Below are positions 51,975-59,682 of a stretch of 64,000 bases of DNA, piece after piece. Under the pieces are notes generated by a model that saw only the letters and a program-made list of their open reading frames with translations, had not been told where the DNA came from and ran no database searches. Location of the stretch: NCBI GenBank assembly GCA_019119415.1, contig DWXB01000011.1, positions 54,282-118,281 on the forward strand, in the 5' to 3' direction. The DNA is from Candidatus Ligilactobacillus avistercoris. GTDB lineage: Bacteria > Bacillota > Bacilli > Lactobacillales > Lactobacillaceae. The stretch's first letter is position 1; every line of letters begins with the position of its first letter. The position numbers were made by a program, and so were the translations under genes.

Positions 51975-53108
51975 GTGGAACGGTATCAGTTAATTGCAAC
52001 GTGTGCGGCGGGAATTGAAGCGCTGACTGGAAATGAACTTCGCCACCTTGGCTATGATGATGTCCGGGTGGAAAACGGTCGGGTTCGTTTTAGTGGCACT
52101 ATCCAAGATATAATACGGGCAAACCTATGGCTGCGAACAGCGGACCGGGTTCGAATCGTTGTTGCTGAATTCTCCGCCCGAACCTTTAGTGAATTATTCG
52201 ATCACGTCAACGCGATTGAATGGGAACGCTACCTGCCCGTTGACGCTGCGTTTCCCGTTACGGGGAAGTCACAGAAGTCAGCGTTGCATAACGTTCCAAG
52301 TGTTCAGGCAATTACAAAAAAGGCGATTGTTAACCGCCTGCAAACTGTCTTTCACCGCCGAACACGCCTTCCTGAAACCGGCGCGCAGTATCCCGTTCAG
52401 ATTGCGCTCAATAAGGACCGGGTACTCCTAACCCTTGATACGACCGGATCGAGCCTTTTTAAGCGGGGTTACCGGGTTAATAAGGGGGATGCGCCGTTAA
52501 AGGAAAACATGGCTGCAGCGTTAGTTTTGCTAGCGCACTGGTATCCGGAAATGCCGTTTGTCGATCCGGTATGTGGTTCGGGAACAATTCCGATTGAGGC
52601 AGCAATGATTGGGCATAACATTGCACCGGGCTTTAACCGTGATTTTGTATGCGAACAGTGGGAATGGTTGCCACAGCAGGTCAGTGACGATGAGCGGGCG
52701 GCTGCGGACGCCGCTGCAGACTATGACCGGGAGTTGGACATTACTGGGTACGATATTGACGGGCGGATGGTCGCGATTGCCCGGCAAAATGCTCAGGAGG
52801 CGGGGTTATTCCACAGCATTACGTTCAAACAAATGGCCGCAAAGGATTTCAAAACCGATAAAAAGAACGGGGTCATTGTTGCGAACCCGCCGTACGGTGA
52901 ACGGTTAGGGGACCGTCAGGCGGCCAGAAAACTGTACGCGCAAATGGGGGAAGTTTATCGTCCACTAACAAGTTGGAGCAAGTATATTTTGACCGGTGAT
53001 ATGGAATTTGAGCGATTCTACGGACAACCCGCTACAAAGCGTCGGAAGTTGTATAACGGACGGCTACGGACAGACCTTTTCCAGTACTGGGGAAAAAAGG
53101 TGAAATAA
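51975..53108 (+). CDS. THUMP-domain class I RNA methyltransferase (RlmL/YpsC-like)
   Basis: A 377-residue N2-guanine-type RNA methyltransferase. The THUMP RNA-binding domain (about 1-155, ERYQLIATCAAGIEALTGNELRH) is followed by a class I methyltransferase domain with FVDPVCGSGTIPIEAAMIG (SAM binding) and the catalytic VANPPYGERLG (NPPY). The gene matches the YpsC family beside rnpB in Bacillus, related to the N-terminal half of RlmL (m2G2445 of 23S rRNA). An ATG at 51960 contains the GGAGG itself; the GTG at 51975, eight bases after that site, is the better start. Confidence 0.9.
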   Translation: MERYQLIATCAAGIEALTGNELRHLGYDDVRVENGRVRFSGTIQDIIRANLWLRTADRVRIVVAEFSARTFSELFDHVNAIEWERYLPVDAAFPVTGKSQKSALHNVPSVQAITKKAIVNRLQTVFHRRTRLPETGAQYPVQIALNKDRVLLTLDTTGSSLFKRGYRVNKGDAPLKENMAAALVLLAHWYPEMPFVDPVCGSGTIPIEAAMIGHNIAPGFNRDFVCEQWEWLPQQVSDDERAAADAAADYDRELDITGYDIDGRMVAIARQNAQEAGLFHSITFKQMAAKDFKTDKKNGVIVANPPYGERLGDRQAARKLYAQMGEVYRPLTSWSKYILTGDMEFERFYGQPATKRRKLYNGRLRTDLFQYWGKKVK

Positions 53109-53126
53109 ACAACGGAATGACGAAAT

Positions 53127-53162
53127 AACGGCTAATAGACCAACGATGGTTTATTAGCCGTT
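53127..53162. terminator. Bidirectional terminator between convergent genes
   Basis: AACGGCTAATA / TATTAGCCGTT stem with a T-rich 3' side. It includes the stop codon of the minus-strand gene at 53154. Confidence 0.85.
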
Positions 53163-53663
53163 GTTTGATTTATGCTCATTTGCCCACCAATGCTTGACAG
53201 TGATGATCGTCATTCCGATGATGTATATGATCGTAAACGTGATGCAACACCCACCCGATGAGTACATTAAGAAGAGGAGGGGAATTGCGCCGTAGAGGAA
53301 AAACCGCTTAAAGGATGGATCAATCCGGCCAGCAGCCACGGGAACGACCTTGGCAGGATCAGCAACGACCTCTTGGGGACAGTATTGATGGCAGGCCGGA
53401 CACGTTTCAGTAAAACTAATAACGTTAGGGTCGTCCGTAATAATGCGGTTAATTCGGTACCGGTGCGTGGTAATGAAGTCAATATTGTATTCGACGCCAC
53501 ATGCACTACACCGGAGACGAACCCGCCCGTGAGGAATTACGGCCACCTTCCCCCGGTAGATCTTAGTGAGAAGGAGCGTTGTTTGAATGATAAAGTTGAT
53601 TGTAATGAGAATAATGACGAGGCTATTGATGATTAACAGCCATTCCGGCATTCCCAGTACCAT
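53154..53663 (-). CDS. Zinc-ribbon membrane protein of unknown function
   Basis: A 169-residue protein I do not recognise by name. A membrane helix near the N-terminus (LLIINSLVIILITINFIIQT) is followed by a cytoplasmic-looking part with two CxxC knuckles, C52-SA-C55 and C88-PA-C91, and another Cys at 95, consistent with a zinc ribbon. Two further hydrophobic segments (FFLYGAIPLLFLMYSSGGCC and ITFTIIYIIGMTIITV) end it. The ATG at 53663 follows AAAGGAG by eight bases. It is a single-gene transcript convergent with the methyltransferase gene. Host-like codon use supports a real gene; no function can be given. Confidence 0.75.
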   Translation of the reverse strand: MVLGMPEWLLIINSLVIILITINFIIQTTLLLTKIYRGKVAVIPHGRVRLRCSACGVEYNIDFITTHRYRINRIITDDPNVISFTETCPACHQYCPQEVVADPAKVVPVAAGRIDPSFKRFFLYGAIPLLFLMYSSGGCCITFTIIYIIGMTIITVKHWWANEHKSNNG

Positions 53664-53793
53664 TTAAAACGCTCCTTTCTTCGTCAGCGACAAAACCAGT
53701 ATACCATAAAATTGATATTTCTAAAGAATAAGTAAAGAAAGCAGGCGAATTAAAATAATTTGCTTATAAAAGGTATCCGTTAAACTAAAGAAA

Positions 53794-53880
53794 ACGGGTG
53801 GAGCGGAAGCAGCCAACTGAACGAATCATTGAGGATTGTTCTGGTAGTTAGTTGGCGAACTTCTTCTCCACCCGTCTTTT
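53794..53880. terminator. Multi-stem palindromic element, copy B
   Basis: ACGGGTGGAGCGGAAG pairs with CTTCTTCTCCACCCGT. Inside, GCCAACT pairs with AGTTGGC and GAACGAATC with GGATTGTTC. T and A runs flank it, so it can end the minus-strand DUF4811 transcript. The outer arms resemble those of the element at 21141-21219. The rest of the 266-base gap (53664-53929) shows nothing else. Confidence 0.6.
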
Positions 53881-53929
53881 TAGTTTGGGATGCAGAAATA
53901 GTAAGGAGACTGCCCAGCCTCCTTATTAA

Positions 53930-54667
53930 TTATTGTAGTGCCTTATCAATAAATTGTTGCATTACCCGTTGTTTCGCTTGTTGCTCTGCGCGCTGCATTA
54001 CCCGGATCCGTTGCTGGGCGCTCATTGTTGGATCCTTTTGCATGGCCTGCGCAACCTGTTGCTTAACAAGTGGTGGCACTTGTTGTTTCATTGCCTGCGC
54101 AATGGCAGGTTTATCATGCTTTAACCGTTGCTGTGCGCGCTTAAGCTGTGAAGCACTCACGACCTTCCAATTAGCCGGAACGGTAAAGCGGTAGTGCCGC
54201 TGCTTAACCTGGTTTTCCAAACCAAGGCCATAGTACAGAACGTGCCAAAATACGTTTTTAGTGCGGTATTCGGTTTTGGTGACTGTTACCGTTGCTGTTT
54301 TAGCATGGGCAGAACGAACAACCTGGGTTGACGCTGAGACGTCCGCATCAGTGTGGTGAATCTTGGTTGTAGCAGTTGGTTTGTACAGGTAAATTTTTTC
54401 GTTCCCCGTTCCTAACTGCTTGTACATTAGCAGGTTAACGGGAAGCTTCTTCGGGTTGATTGTTGGTTGCAATTTTGTTGTGGTAGAAACCGCAACCGTC
54501 TTCATCCCAAGATGACTGACATCATTAAGCATCAGTGTGAGGGAACAGGCAATTGCCATGATAAACAGTCCGCTGCAAACGATCGTTTTTAGCAGGCGAC
54601 CGCGGTGCCACAGGATTGACAGCACTAAGAACAGTAACAGTGCAATCACAAGAATAATTAAAATCAT
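53930..54667 (-). CDS. DUF4811 membrane-associated protein, efflux partner
   Basis: A 245-residue protein with two N-terminal membrane helices (LIILVIALLLFLVLSILWH and LLKTIVCSGLFIMAIACSLT). A long extracellular part follows: a beta-rich middle (65-170, YRFTVPANWKVVSAS) and a Gln/Lys/Ala-rich helical tail (AQAMKQQVPPLVKQQVAQAM). This is the DUF4811 layout, found in lactobacilli beside EmrB/QacA-type exporters. Its ATG overlaps the MFS stop by four bases, so translation is coupled. An accessory role in drug export is inferred from this constant partnership; the mechanism is unknown. Confidence 0.82.
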   Translation of the reverse strand: MILIILVIALLLFLVLSILWHRGRLLKTIVCSGLFIMAIACSLTLMLNDVSHLGMKTVAVSTTTKLQPTINPKKLPVNLLMYKQLGTGNEKIYLYKPTATTKIHHTDADVSASTQVVRSAHAKTATVTVTKTEYRTKNVFWHVLYYGLGLENQVKQRHYRFTVPANWKVVSASQLKRAQQRLKHDKPAIAQAMKQQVPPLVKQQVAQAMQKDPTMSAQQRIRVMQRAEQQAKQRVMQQFIDKALQ

Positions 54668-56157
54668 GCCACTTCACCATCCTTTGAATCGAGGGGAAGG
54701 TCAGCTTTCCGCTTAACATCCTTGAAGTAAAACGCAATGATGATTCCAAGCACCCCGAAGAGGAATGCCAGGAAGAACGTCATGTGGTATCCCCCAAGGG
54801 CGGCGCTAATCATCTGGTGCTTGTATTCCAACGGAGCCGTGTGAAGCAGGTGATGGGCCGGCTCCATATGGTCCTGAACGTTGGTCAGTGCCGTTGTGAA
54901 AATCGCCGTTCCGATTGCACCAGAAACCTGCCGCAGGGTGTTGTTAACGGCCGTCCCATCGTTAATCTTTGCAAGGGGAAGGGCGTTCATTCCGGCCGTG
55001 TTAACCGGCATCATGACAAATGAAACCCCAACAACCCGGACGGCATAGAGCACAATAATTTCAATCATTGGCGTCGTTGTTGAAATCGTAATGAAGTTAA
55101 ACGTTCCGAGTGTGAGGATTGCTAACCCGGTCATTGCGAGCTTCTTGGCCCCCATTCGGTCATACAAGAAACCAGAAATTGGGTTAATTAACCCCATCAT
55201 CAGTGCTCCAGGAAGTAGCATTAACCCGGAGTGGAACGGGGTTTGTCCCCGGACAATTTGGATGTACATTGGGAGAATTAGTTCAACCCCAACCAGGGCA
55301 ATCCGGGCGATTGATCCAAGGATGGAAGCAATCGTAAAGTGCCAGTTTTTAAGAAGCCGAATGTCCAAGAAGGCCTCGTCACCAAGCTTAATTTGCCGCC
55401 AGCAAAAGAGGGCGATGAAGATGGCGCCGATAATTAAGCCTAACAGGACTTGGAGTGAGCCCCAACCGTCCGTTCCGGCTTCGGACGTTCCGTACAAGAA
55501 CGAACCAAATCCGATTACGGAAAGTACGGCAGAAAGGACATCAATCTTAGGATGGGATAACTCCAGAACAGTCCGCATAAAGAAGAATGCCATGATGATA
55601 TCAATAATTGAAATTGGAATTAAGATTCCAAAGATCATCCGCCAATTAAAGGTATCGATAATCCATCCTGAAAGTGTTGGCCCAATCGCTGGCGCCATCC
55701 CAACGGCAAGACCGACAATTCCCATGATTGTCCCCCGTTTATCAACCGGGAAAATCGTGAGGGCAATTGACTGCATGAGGGATGTCATTACCCCGGCACC
55801 AACGGCGGAAACAAGTCGACCCGTTAGCAATAATCCGAAACTGTTTGCGCAGTACGAAATCGTAATCCCCACCGTAAAGAGGATCATCGCAACAATGTAG
55901 AGAAGCTTTGAACTAAACCGGTTCATTAACCAGGCGGTGATTGGGATCATTACCCCGGTTACCAGCATAAACCCGGTGGAAAGCCACTGAACAGTTGAAG
56001 CACCAATTCCGAATTTACTCATAAACGTCGGGTACGCCGTTCCCAGCATTGTTCCGGCGAGGAACCCAACGAACCCTCCGATAATTAGGGTTACAAAAAG
56101 AAGGAACCGACTGTATGGCTTACCATGAACGTCGGTTGCAGGTTTCATCTTTGCCAT
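54664..56157 (-). CDS. MFS drug-efflux transporter, EmrB/QacA (DHA2) type
   Basis: A 497-residue proton-driven exporter with about 14 membrane helices. DHA2 markers are visible: WLSTGFMLVTGVMIPITAWL, the motif-C-like GLAVGMAPAIGPTLSGWII and GFLYDRMGAKKLAMTG. The ATG at 56157 (AKMKPATDVHGK) follows GAGGTG by six bases; a GTG three codons earlier is part of that site. The product probably expels lipophilic drugs or organic acids, but no substrate can be named. The leader contains a CIRCE-like element, and the predicted promoter overlaps two TGACA-N3-TGTCA palindromes, so both heat-shock and ligand-type control are suggested. The DUF4811 gene is cotranscribed. Confidence 0.92.
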   Translation of the reverse strand: MAKMKPATDVHGKPYSRFLLFVTLIIGGFVGFLAGTMLGTAYPTFMSKFGIGASTVQWLSTGFMLVTGVMIPITAWLMNRFSSKLLYIVAMILFTVGITISYCANSFGLLLTGRLVSAVGAGVMTSLMQSIALTIFPVDKRGTIMGIVGLAVGMAPAIGPTLSGWIIDTFNWRMIFGILIPISIIDIIMAFFFMRTVLELSHPKIDVLSAVLSVIGFGSFLYGTSEAGTDGWGSLQVLLGLIIGAIFIALFCWRQIKLGDEAFLDIRLLKNWHFTIASILGSIARIALVGVELILPMYIQIVRGQTPFHSGLMLLPGALMMGLINPISGFLYDRMGAKKLAMTGLAILTLGTFNFITISTTTPMIEIIVLYAVRVVGVSFVMMPVNTAGMNALPLAKINDGTAVNNTLRQVSGAIGTAIFTTALTNVQDHMEPAHHLLHTAPLEYKHQMISAALGGYHMTFFLAFLFGVLGIIIAFYFKDVKRKADLPLDSKDGEVA

Positions 56158-56198
56158 GTAATTCACCTCGAATTAATCATTTTAAACTAATCTCCATT

Positions 56199-56225
56199 TT
56201 AGCACTTAGCTAACGGAAGTGCTAA
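56199..56225 (-). promoter_or_regulatory. CIRCE-like element (HrcA operator) in the efflux-pump leader
   Basis: TTAGCACTT-N9-AAGTGCTAA: both arms are complementary over all nine bases and the spacing of nine is exact. The consensus HrcA operator is TTAGCACTC-N9-GAGTGCTAA; only the innermost pair differs. It lies 41 bases before the MFS start codon, downstream of the predicted promoter. Confidence 0.75.
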
Positions 56226-56252
56226 AGCGACGAATGGTTTTTACAGAGACTT

Positions 56253-56288
56253 AATTAACATGACATTATGTCATGTGACAATTTGTCA
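56253..56288 (-). promoter_or_regulatory. Efflux-pump promoter overlapped by two TGACA-N3-TGTCA palindromes
   Basis: TGACATTATGTCA (56261-56273, embedded in ACATGACA-TTA-TGTCATGT) and TGACAATTTGTCA (56276-56288) have centres 15 bases apart. On the minus strand TTGTCA (56281-56276) and TTAATT (56258-56253) with a 17-base spacer form a plausible promoter, so both palindromes cover its -35 and spacer. They look like operators for a dimeric repressor; no cognate regulator gene is adjacent apart from the divergent DeoR-type one. Confidence 0.55.
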
Positions 56289-56398
56289 TTCTACACTGGA
56301 CGATTTCAATTGTCAATGAAAGAATCATCTTTCCAGGGTCGGCGGTTGAATTGTAAAATAGGGTATAATTAAGAAAAAGAGTTTGGTGGTGGCGTCAG

Positions 56399-57169
56399 GT
56401 GAGTCAGGAAAAAAGAATTGCATTAATCAAACAGCTGTTAGAAGAACGACAGGAATTATCAACGCGGGATATTATGCACGAGTTTGGGGTATCACAGGAT
56501 ACCGCCCGGCGTGATATTGTCCTGCTAACTAAGCGGGGAGAAGTCCGGCGGACACACGGCGGAATTTTGCCGTTGGACTTTGGCCGGAGTGTTCCTAACT
56601 TTCAAAGCCGGTTGTCCCGTTTTACTAAACAGAAAACACAGATTGCAGTGGCAGCGGCGGAATACTTTGAACCGCACCACGTTTACTTTATTGATTCATC
56701 AACGATTTTGCTTAAAACCTGTCAGAACCTTAACATGCCGGTGACGATTATGACCCATTCGCTGGATAACTGCGTTGCGTTAGCGGAGCGGAGCAAGGTG
56801 ACAGTGAAGGTTCTAAGCGGAACGTTAAACCATGATAACCGGTTTTTCTATTCCCACGACGCCATCGAAGAACTCAATAATATTGCCTTTGATACCGCGT
56901 TTATCGCGGCCTCGGGGATTGACCAGCACGGATTATATCTACTAGATGAAGAGGATGCGCAGATTGTTGGGATGGCTGTTCGCCGGGCCCGTAAAGTGAT
57001 TTTGGTGGCGGAGCACCAGAAGTTTACGAACCAGTCGTATTTCCGGATCTGTTCCCCAGCAAAGGTTTCCCTCTTTATTACGGACCGGCGCTTGACAGCA
57101 GAACAGCGAGCGATTTTCCCGCGGGAGACTGAAATTCGGGTTGTTAGTGACGAACAGGGAGGCGAATAG
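56399..57169 (+). CDS. DeoR family transcriptional regulator
   Basis: A 256-residue DeoR/GlpR-type regulator. The N-terminal winged helix is clear (EKRIALIKQLLEERQELSTR, then DIMHEFGVSQDTARRDIVLL, and VRRTHGGI at 50-57). The C-terminal DeoRC sensor domain normally binds sugar phosphates; the usual D-(A/S)-G-T-T loop reads IDSSTILL here, so the ligand site may differ. It begins at a GTG. No sugar-metabolism genes are nearby: it is divergent from the efflux operon and starts two bases before murI. TATAAT at 56364-56369 is a likely -10 box. Targets are unknown. Confidence 0.88.
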   Translation: MSQEKRIALIKQLLEERQELSTRDIMHEFGVSQDTARRDIVLLTKRGEVRRTHGGILPLDFGRSVPNFQSRLSRFTKQKTQIAVAAAEYFEPHHVYFIDSSTILLKTCQNLNMPVTIMTHSLDNCVALAERSKVTVKVLSGTLNHDNRFFYSHDAIEELNNIAFDTAFIAASGIDQHGLYLLDEEDAQIVGMAVRRARKVILVAEHQKFTNQSYFRICSPAKVSLFITDRRLTAEQRAIFPRETEIRVVSDEQGGE

Positions 57170-57170
57170 G

Positions 57171-57950
57171 ATGGAGCAACAGGATAAACCGATTGGGATC
57201 TTCGATTCGGGGGTCGGTGGAATTTCGGTATTACGGGCAGCGGTGCGGGAACTTCCTCATGAGAACTTTTGTTATTTTGGGGATTCCGCAAATGCTCCGT
57301 ATGGTCCCCGGCCAACGGCGGAGGTGCAACGGCTGAGCGAAGCGGTTGTCACTCACCTGTTGACTAAGGGCGTTAAGGCCATTGTCATTGCATGTAATAC
57401 GGCAACGAGTGCAGCAGCGACACTTTTGCGGCAAAAGTACCCCACACTGCCGATTATTGGAATTGAGCCAGCGGTCAAACCCGCGGTGGAGCGTCATCCC
57501 GGACAACAGGTTGTTGTAATGGCGACGCCGCTGACATTGCGGGAAGAAAAGTTTACCCGGTTAGCAAAACGCTACCGCCAACAAGCGGATATTGTCCCGT
57601 TAGCTGCTCCTGATTTAGTTGAGTTTGTTGAGGCGGGGGCAACTGATACGCCCGCGGTGCACGCGTACCTTCATAAGTTACTAGCACCATACGCGACAAC
57701 AGCTGCAGCCGTTGTCTTAGGGTGCACCCATTTTCCGTTTGTTCGGGCAGCGATTGCACAGGAGGTGCGGCCGAGGACCCCAATTATTGATGGTGGTGCC
57801 GGAACAGCTAGGGAATTGCGGCGACAGTTAGAGGCTAAGCAGTTGCTTAATCCTCAGCAGGAAGCAGGTCGGGTTGTTTTTGAAAATAGTACAGCAACCT
57901 CAGCGATGATTCAGTTAAGCGAGCGGTTATTTAATGAAAAGAACGATTAA
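57171..57950 (+). CDS. murI: Glutamate racemase
   Basis: MurI (259 residues) interconverts L- and D-glutamate, supplying D-Glu for peptidoglycan. The conserved blocks are [32 protein letters not shown], the first catalytic cysteine in [15 protein letters not shown] and the second in [11 protein letters not shown]. The ATG at 57171 follows AGGGAGG by eight bases; an in-frame start ten codons upstream lies within the regulator gene and is rejected. Two bases separate it from the DeoR-type gene. The rnhB start lies 17 bases before its stop, so the genes form one transcript. Confidence 0.96.
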   Translation: MEQQDKPIGIFDSGVGGISVLRAAVRELPHENFCYFGDSANAPYGPRPTAEVQRLSEAVVTHLLTKGVKAIVIACNTATSAAATLLRQKYPTLPIIGIEPAVKPAVERHPGQQVVVMATPLTLREEKFTRLAKRYRQQADIVPLAAPDLVEFVEAGATDTPAVHAYLHKLLAPYATTAAAVVLGCTHFPFVRAAIAQEVRPRTPIIDGGAGTARELRRQLEAKQLLNPQQEAGRVVFENSTATSAMIQLSERLFNEKND

Positions 57951-58698
57951 AGAAATTAGGGAATGGCTGCAGACTGAGCCAACTGAAGCGGAGGTGGCGG
58001 CTCTTCGAATGGATTCCCGGAAAGGTGTCCAGCGGTTAATTGCCCAGTATGAGCGGCTTCAAGAAAAAAAGCACCGGGCTCAGGAGGCCTTTGCCCACCG
58101 GTTAGTGATTGAACGGCGCCTGTGGCAGGCGGGGAACAAGTACGTTGCGGGAATTGATGAAGTTGGCCGGGGTCCTTTAGCTGGTCCGGTTATTGCGGCG
58201 GCGGTTATTTTACCGCATGACTTTAATTTAGTTGCGGTGAACGATTCTAAGCAACTGAGTGCGCCACTTCGTGAACATTTATATGGGCAAATTTTAAGTC
58301 AGGCCGTCGCTGTTGCGGTTGGAACGGCTTCAAACGAACTGATTGATCGGATTAATATTTATGAGGCAACTCGGGTTGCGATGAAGGAAGCAGTGGATCA
58401 CCTTGCAGTAATGCCGTCCCATCTCATTGTTGATGCGATGCAGGTACCGGTTGCCCTGCCCCAGGAACGGTTAATTAAGGGCGATGCTAAGTCGGCCTCA
58501 GTTGCGGCTGCTAGTATTGTTGCTAAGGTTTTCCGGGACAGGCTAATGCAGTTCTATGATGAACTTTATCCTGGTTACGGCTTTGGACAGAACGCCGGTT
58601 ACGGAACAAAAAAGCACCTGGCAGGGCTTGATTGTCAGGGAGTAACGCCCATCCACCGGCGGACCTTTTCCCCGGTTGCGAAGCGGCTTAATAAATGA
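57934..58698 (+). CDS. rnhB: Ribonuclease HII
   Basis: RNase HII (254 residues) nicks DNA at single ribonucleotides and degrades RNA in RNA-DNA hybrids. The active site is complete: [20 protein letters not shown] (Asp-Glu), the later Asp in HLIVDAMQ, and [20 protein letters not shown] with GYGTKKHL. The 70-residue helical N-terminus ([20 protein letters not shown]) is the extension seen in Firmicute RnhB. The ATG overlaps the end of murI. It is followed by dprA and topA, the usual order in lactobacilli. Confidence 0.96.
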   Translation: MKRTIKEIREWLQTEPTEAEVAALRMDSRKGVQRLIAQYERLQEKKHRAQEAFAHRLVIERRLWQAGNKYVAGIDEVGRGPLAGPVIAAAVILPHDFNLVAVNDSKQLSAPLREHLYGQILSQAVAVAVGTASNELIDRINIYEATRVAMKEAVDHLAVMPSHLIVDAMQVPVALPQERLIKGDAKSASVAAASIVAKVFRDRLMQFYDELYPGYGFGQNAGYGTKKHLAGLDCQGVTPIHRRTFSPVAKRLNK

Positions 58699-58760
58699 AA
58701 GAATCACACTTTCTTTGCGTATCTATTCAGTAGGAAGAACGGAAAGGAAGTGTTTTTTTA

Positions 58761-59618
58761 GTGCGCGAGTTGTTAATTATGTTTCATTTGAGTAGTTTGC
58801 GAACGCTAGCACGGGAATGGCGGTTGATTACAATTATTCGCCACACCCGGCAGGTTCCGTCTTTTTCGATGATTCCCGCACTCCTTGGCTTCTCAGCCGG
58901 TCAGACTGCCCGGTGGCAAGGCGAATTACAGGAAGACCTCCTGGTAAAACGGTGGCAAAGGTGCCGGCAAACAGGACGGATAGTCACAATTATTGATGAT
59001 GAGTATCCCGCCCTTTTACGGGAGAGCTACCGACCGCCAGTAGTGTTATTTTACCGGGGGTCCTTGACACGCTTATGCCGCCCGTTATTAGCAGTGGTTG
59101 GTGCCAGGCGGTGTACTGATTATACCCGTGAGGTGTTAGAACATTTGTTGCCGCCGTTAATTCACCGCCGGATCGGGATTGTGAGTGGCTTAGCGCAAGG
59201 AGCCGATCGGATTGCCCATGAGATAACGCTTCAGTCTCAGGGAATACCGGTTGGAGTTATTGGAACAGGATTAGATCAGGCCTACCCCCGAGAAAACGCC
59301 GTGCTTCAGGCCAAGGTTGCTCGTCGTGGCGTATTACTGAGTGAATATCCTCCGGAAAGCGGCCCGCGCCGGTATCATTTTCCCGAACGGAACCGAATAA
59401 TTGCAGCGTTAACTCAGGCGACCCTCGTAACGGAAGCACGGTTGCGGAGTGGAAGTCTCATTACTGCCAATTTCGCACTTCAGGCCAACCGCAATGTGTG
59501 GGCGGTTCCCGGACCGATTACCGCCCCAACATCAATGGGGACAAACGAGTTAATTCGGGCGGGGGCGACCCCGGCGTTAAATTCTGCAAATATAATGGAA
59601 GAATTTGGTTTAACTTGA
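58761..59618 (+). CDS. dprA: DNA-processing protein DprA (Smf)
   Basis: DprA (285 residues) loads RecA onto incoming single-stranded DNA during natural transformation. The Rossmann-like core is clear: LLAVVGARRCTDYTREVLEH, IGIVSGLAQGADRIAHEITL, GVIGTGLDQAYPRENAVLQ, YHFPERNRIIAAL and GSLITANFALQANRNVWAVP. The N-terminal helical domain is short, and the C-terminal winged helix found in longer homologues is absent. The GTG start follows AAAGGAAG by about twelve bases. Other competence genes are not in this window. The gene is intact, so transformability is possible but not shown. Confidence 0.93.
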   Translation: MRELLIMFHLSSLRTLAREWRLITIIRHTRQVPSFSMIPALLGFSAGQTARWQGELQEDLLVKRWQRCRQTGRIVTIIDDEYPALLRESYRPPVVLFYRGSLTRLCRPLLAVVGARRCTDYTREVLEHLLPPLIHRRIGIVSGLAQGADRIAHEITLQSQGIPVGVIGTGLDQAYPRENAVLQAKVARRGVLLSEYPPESGPRRYHFPERNRIIAALTQATLVTEARLRSGSLITANFALQANRNVWAVPGPITAPTSMGTNELIRAGATPALNSANIMEEFGLT

Positions 59619-59644
59619 CAGTAATAATTGTGGTAGCATATGAT
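59615..59644 (+). promoter_or_regulatory. topA promoter
   Basis: Consensus TTGACA (59615-59620), 18-base spacer, TATGAT (59639-59644). The -35 includes the dprA stop codon. Confidence 0.75.
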
Positions 59645-59682
59645 GAAAAGCGATTTTGATATGCGAAAAGGAGTTGGTGACG

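Noticed and set aside
53829..54194. Cysteine-rich plus-strand frame over the palindrome and DUF4811 gene
   Set aside because: Reverse of Gln/Ala-rich codons, which gives Cys/Leu repeats; not a cysteine-rich peptide gene.
55091..55900. 269-residue plus-strand frame inside the MFS gene
   Set aside because: Antisense shadow; composition is Ile/Pro/Arg-rich as expected from the reverse frame of a membrane protein.
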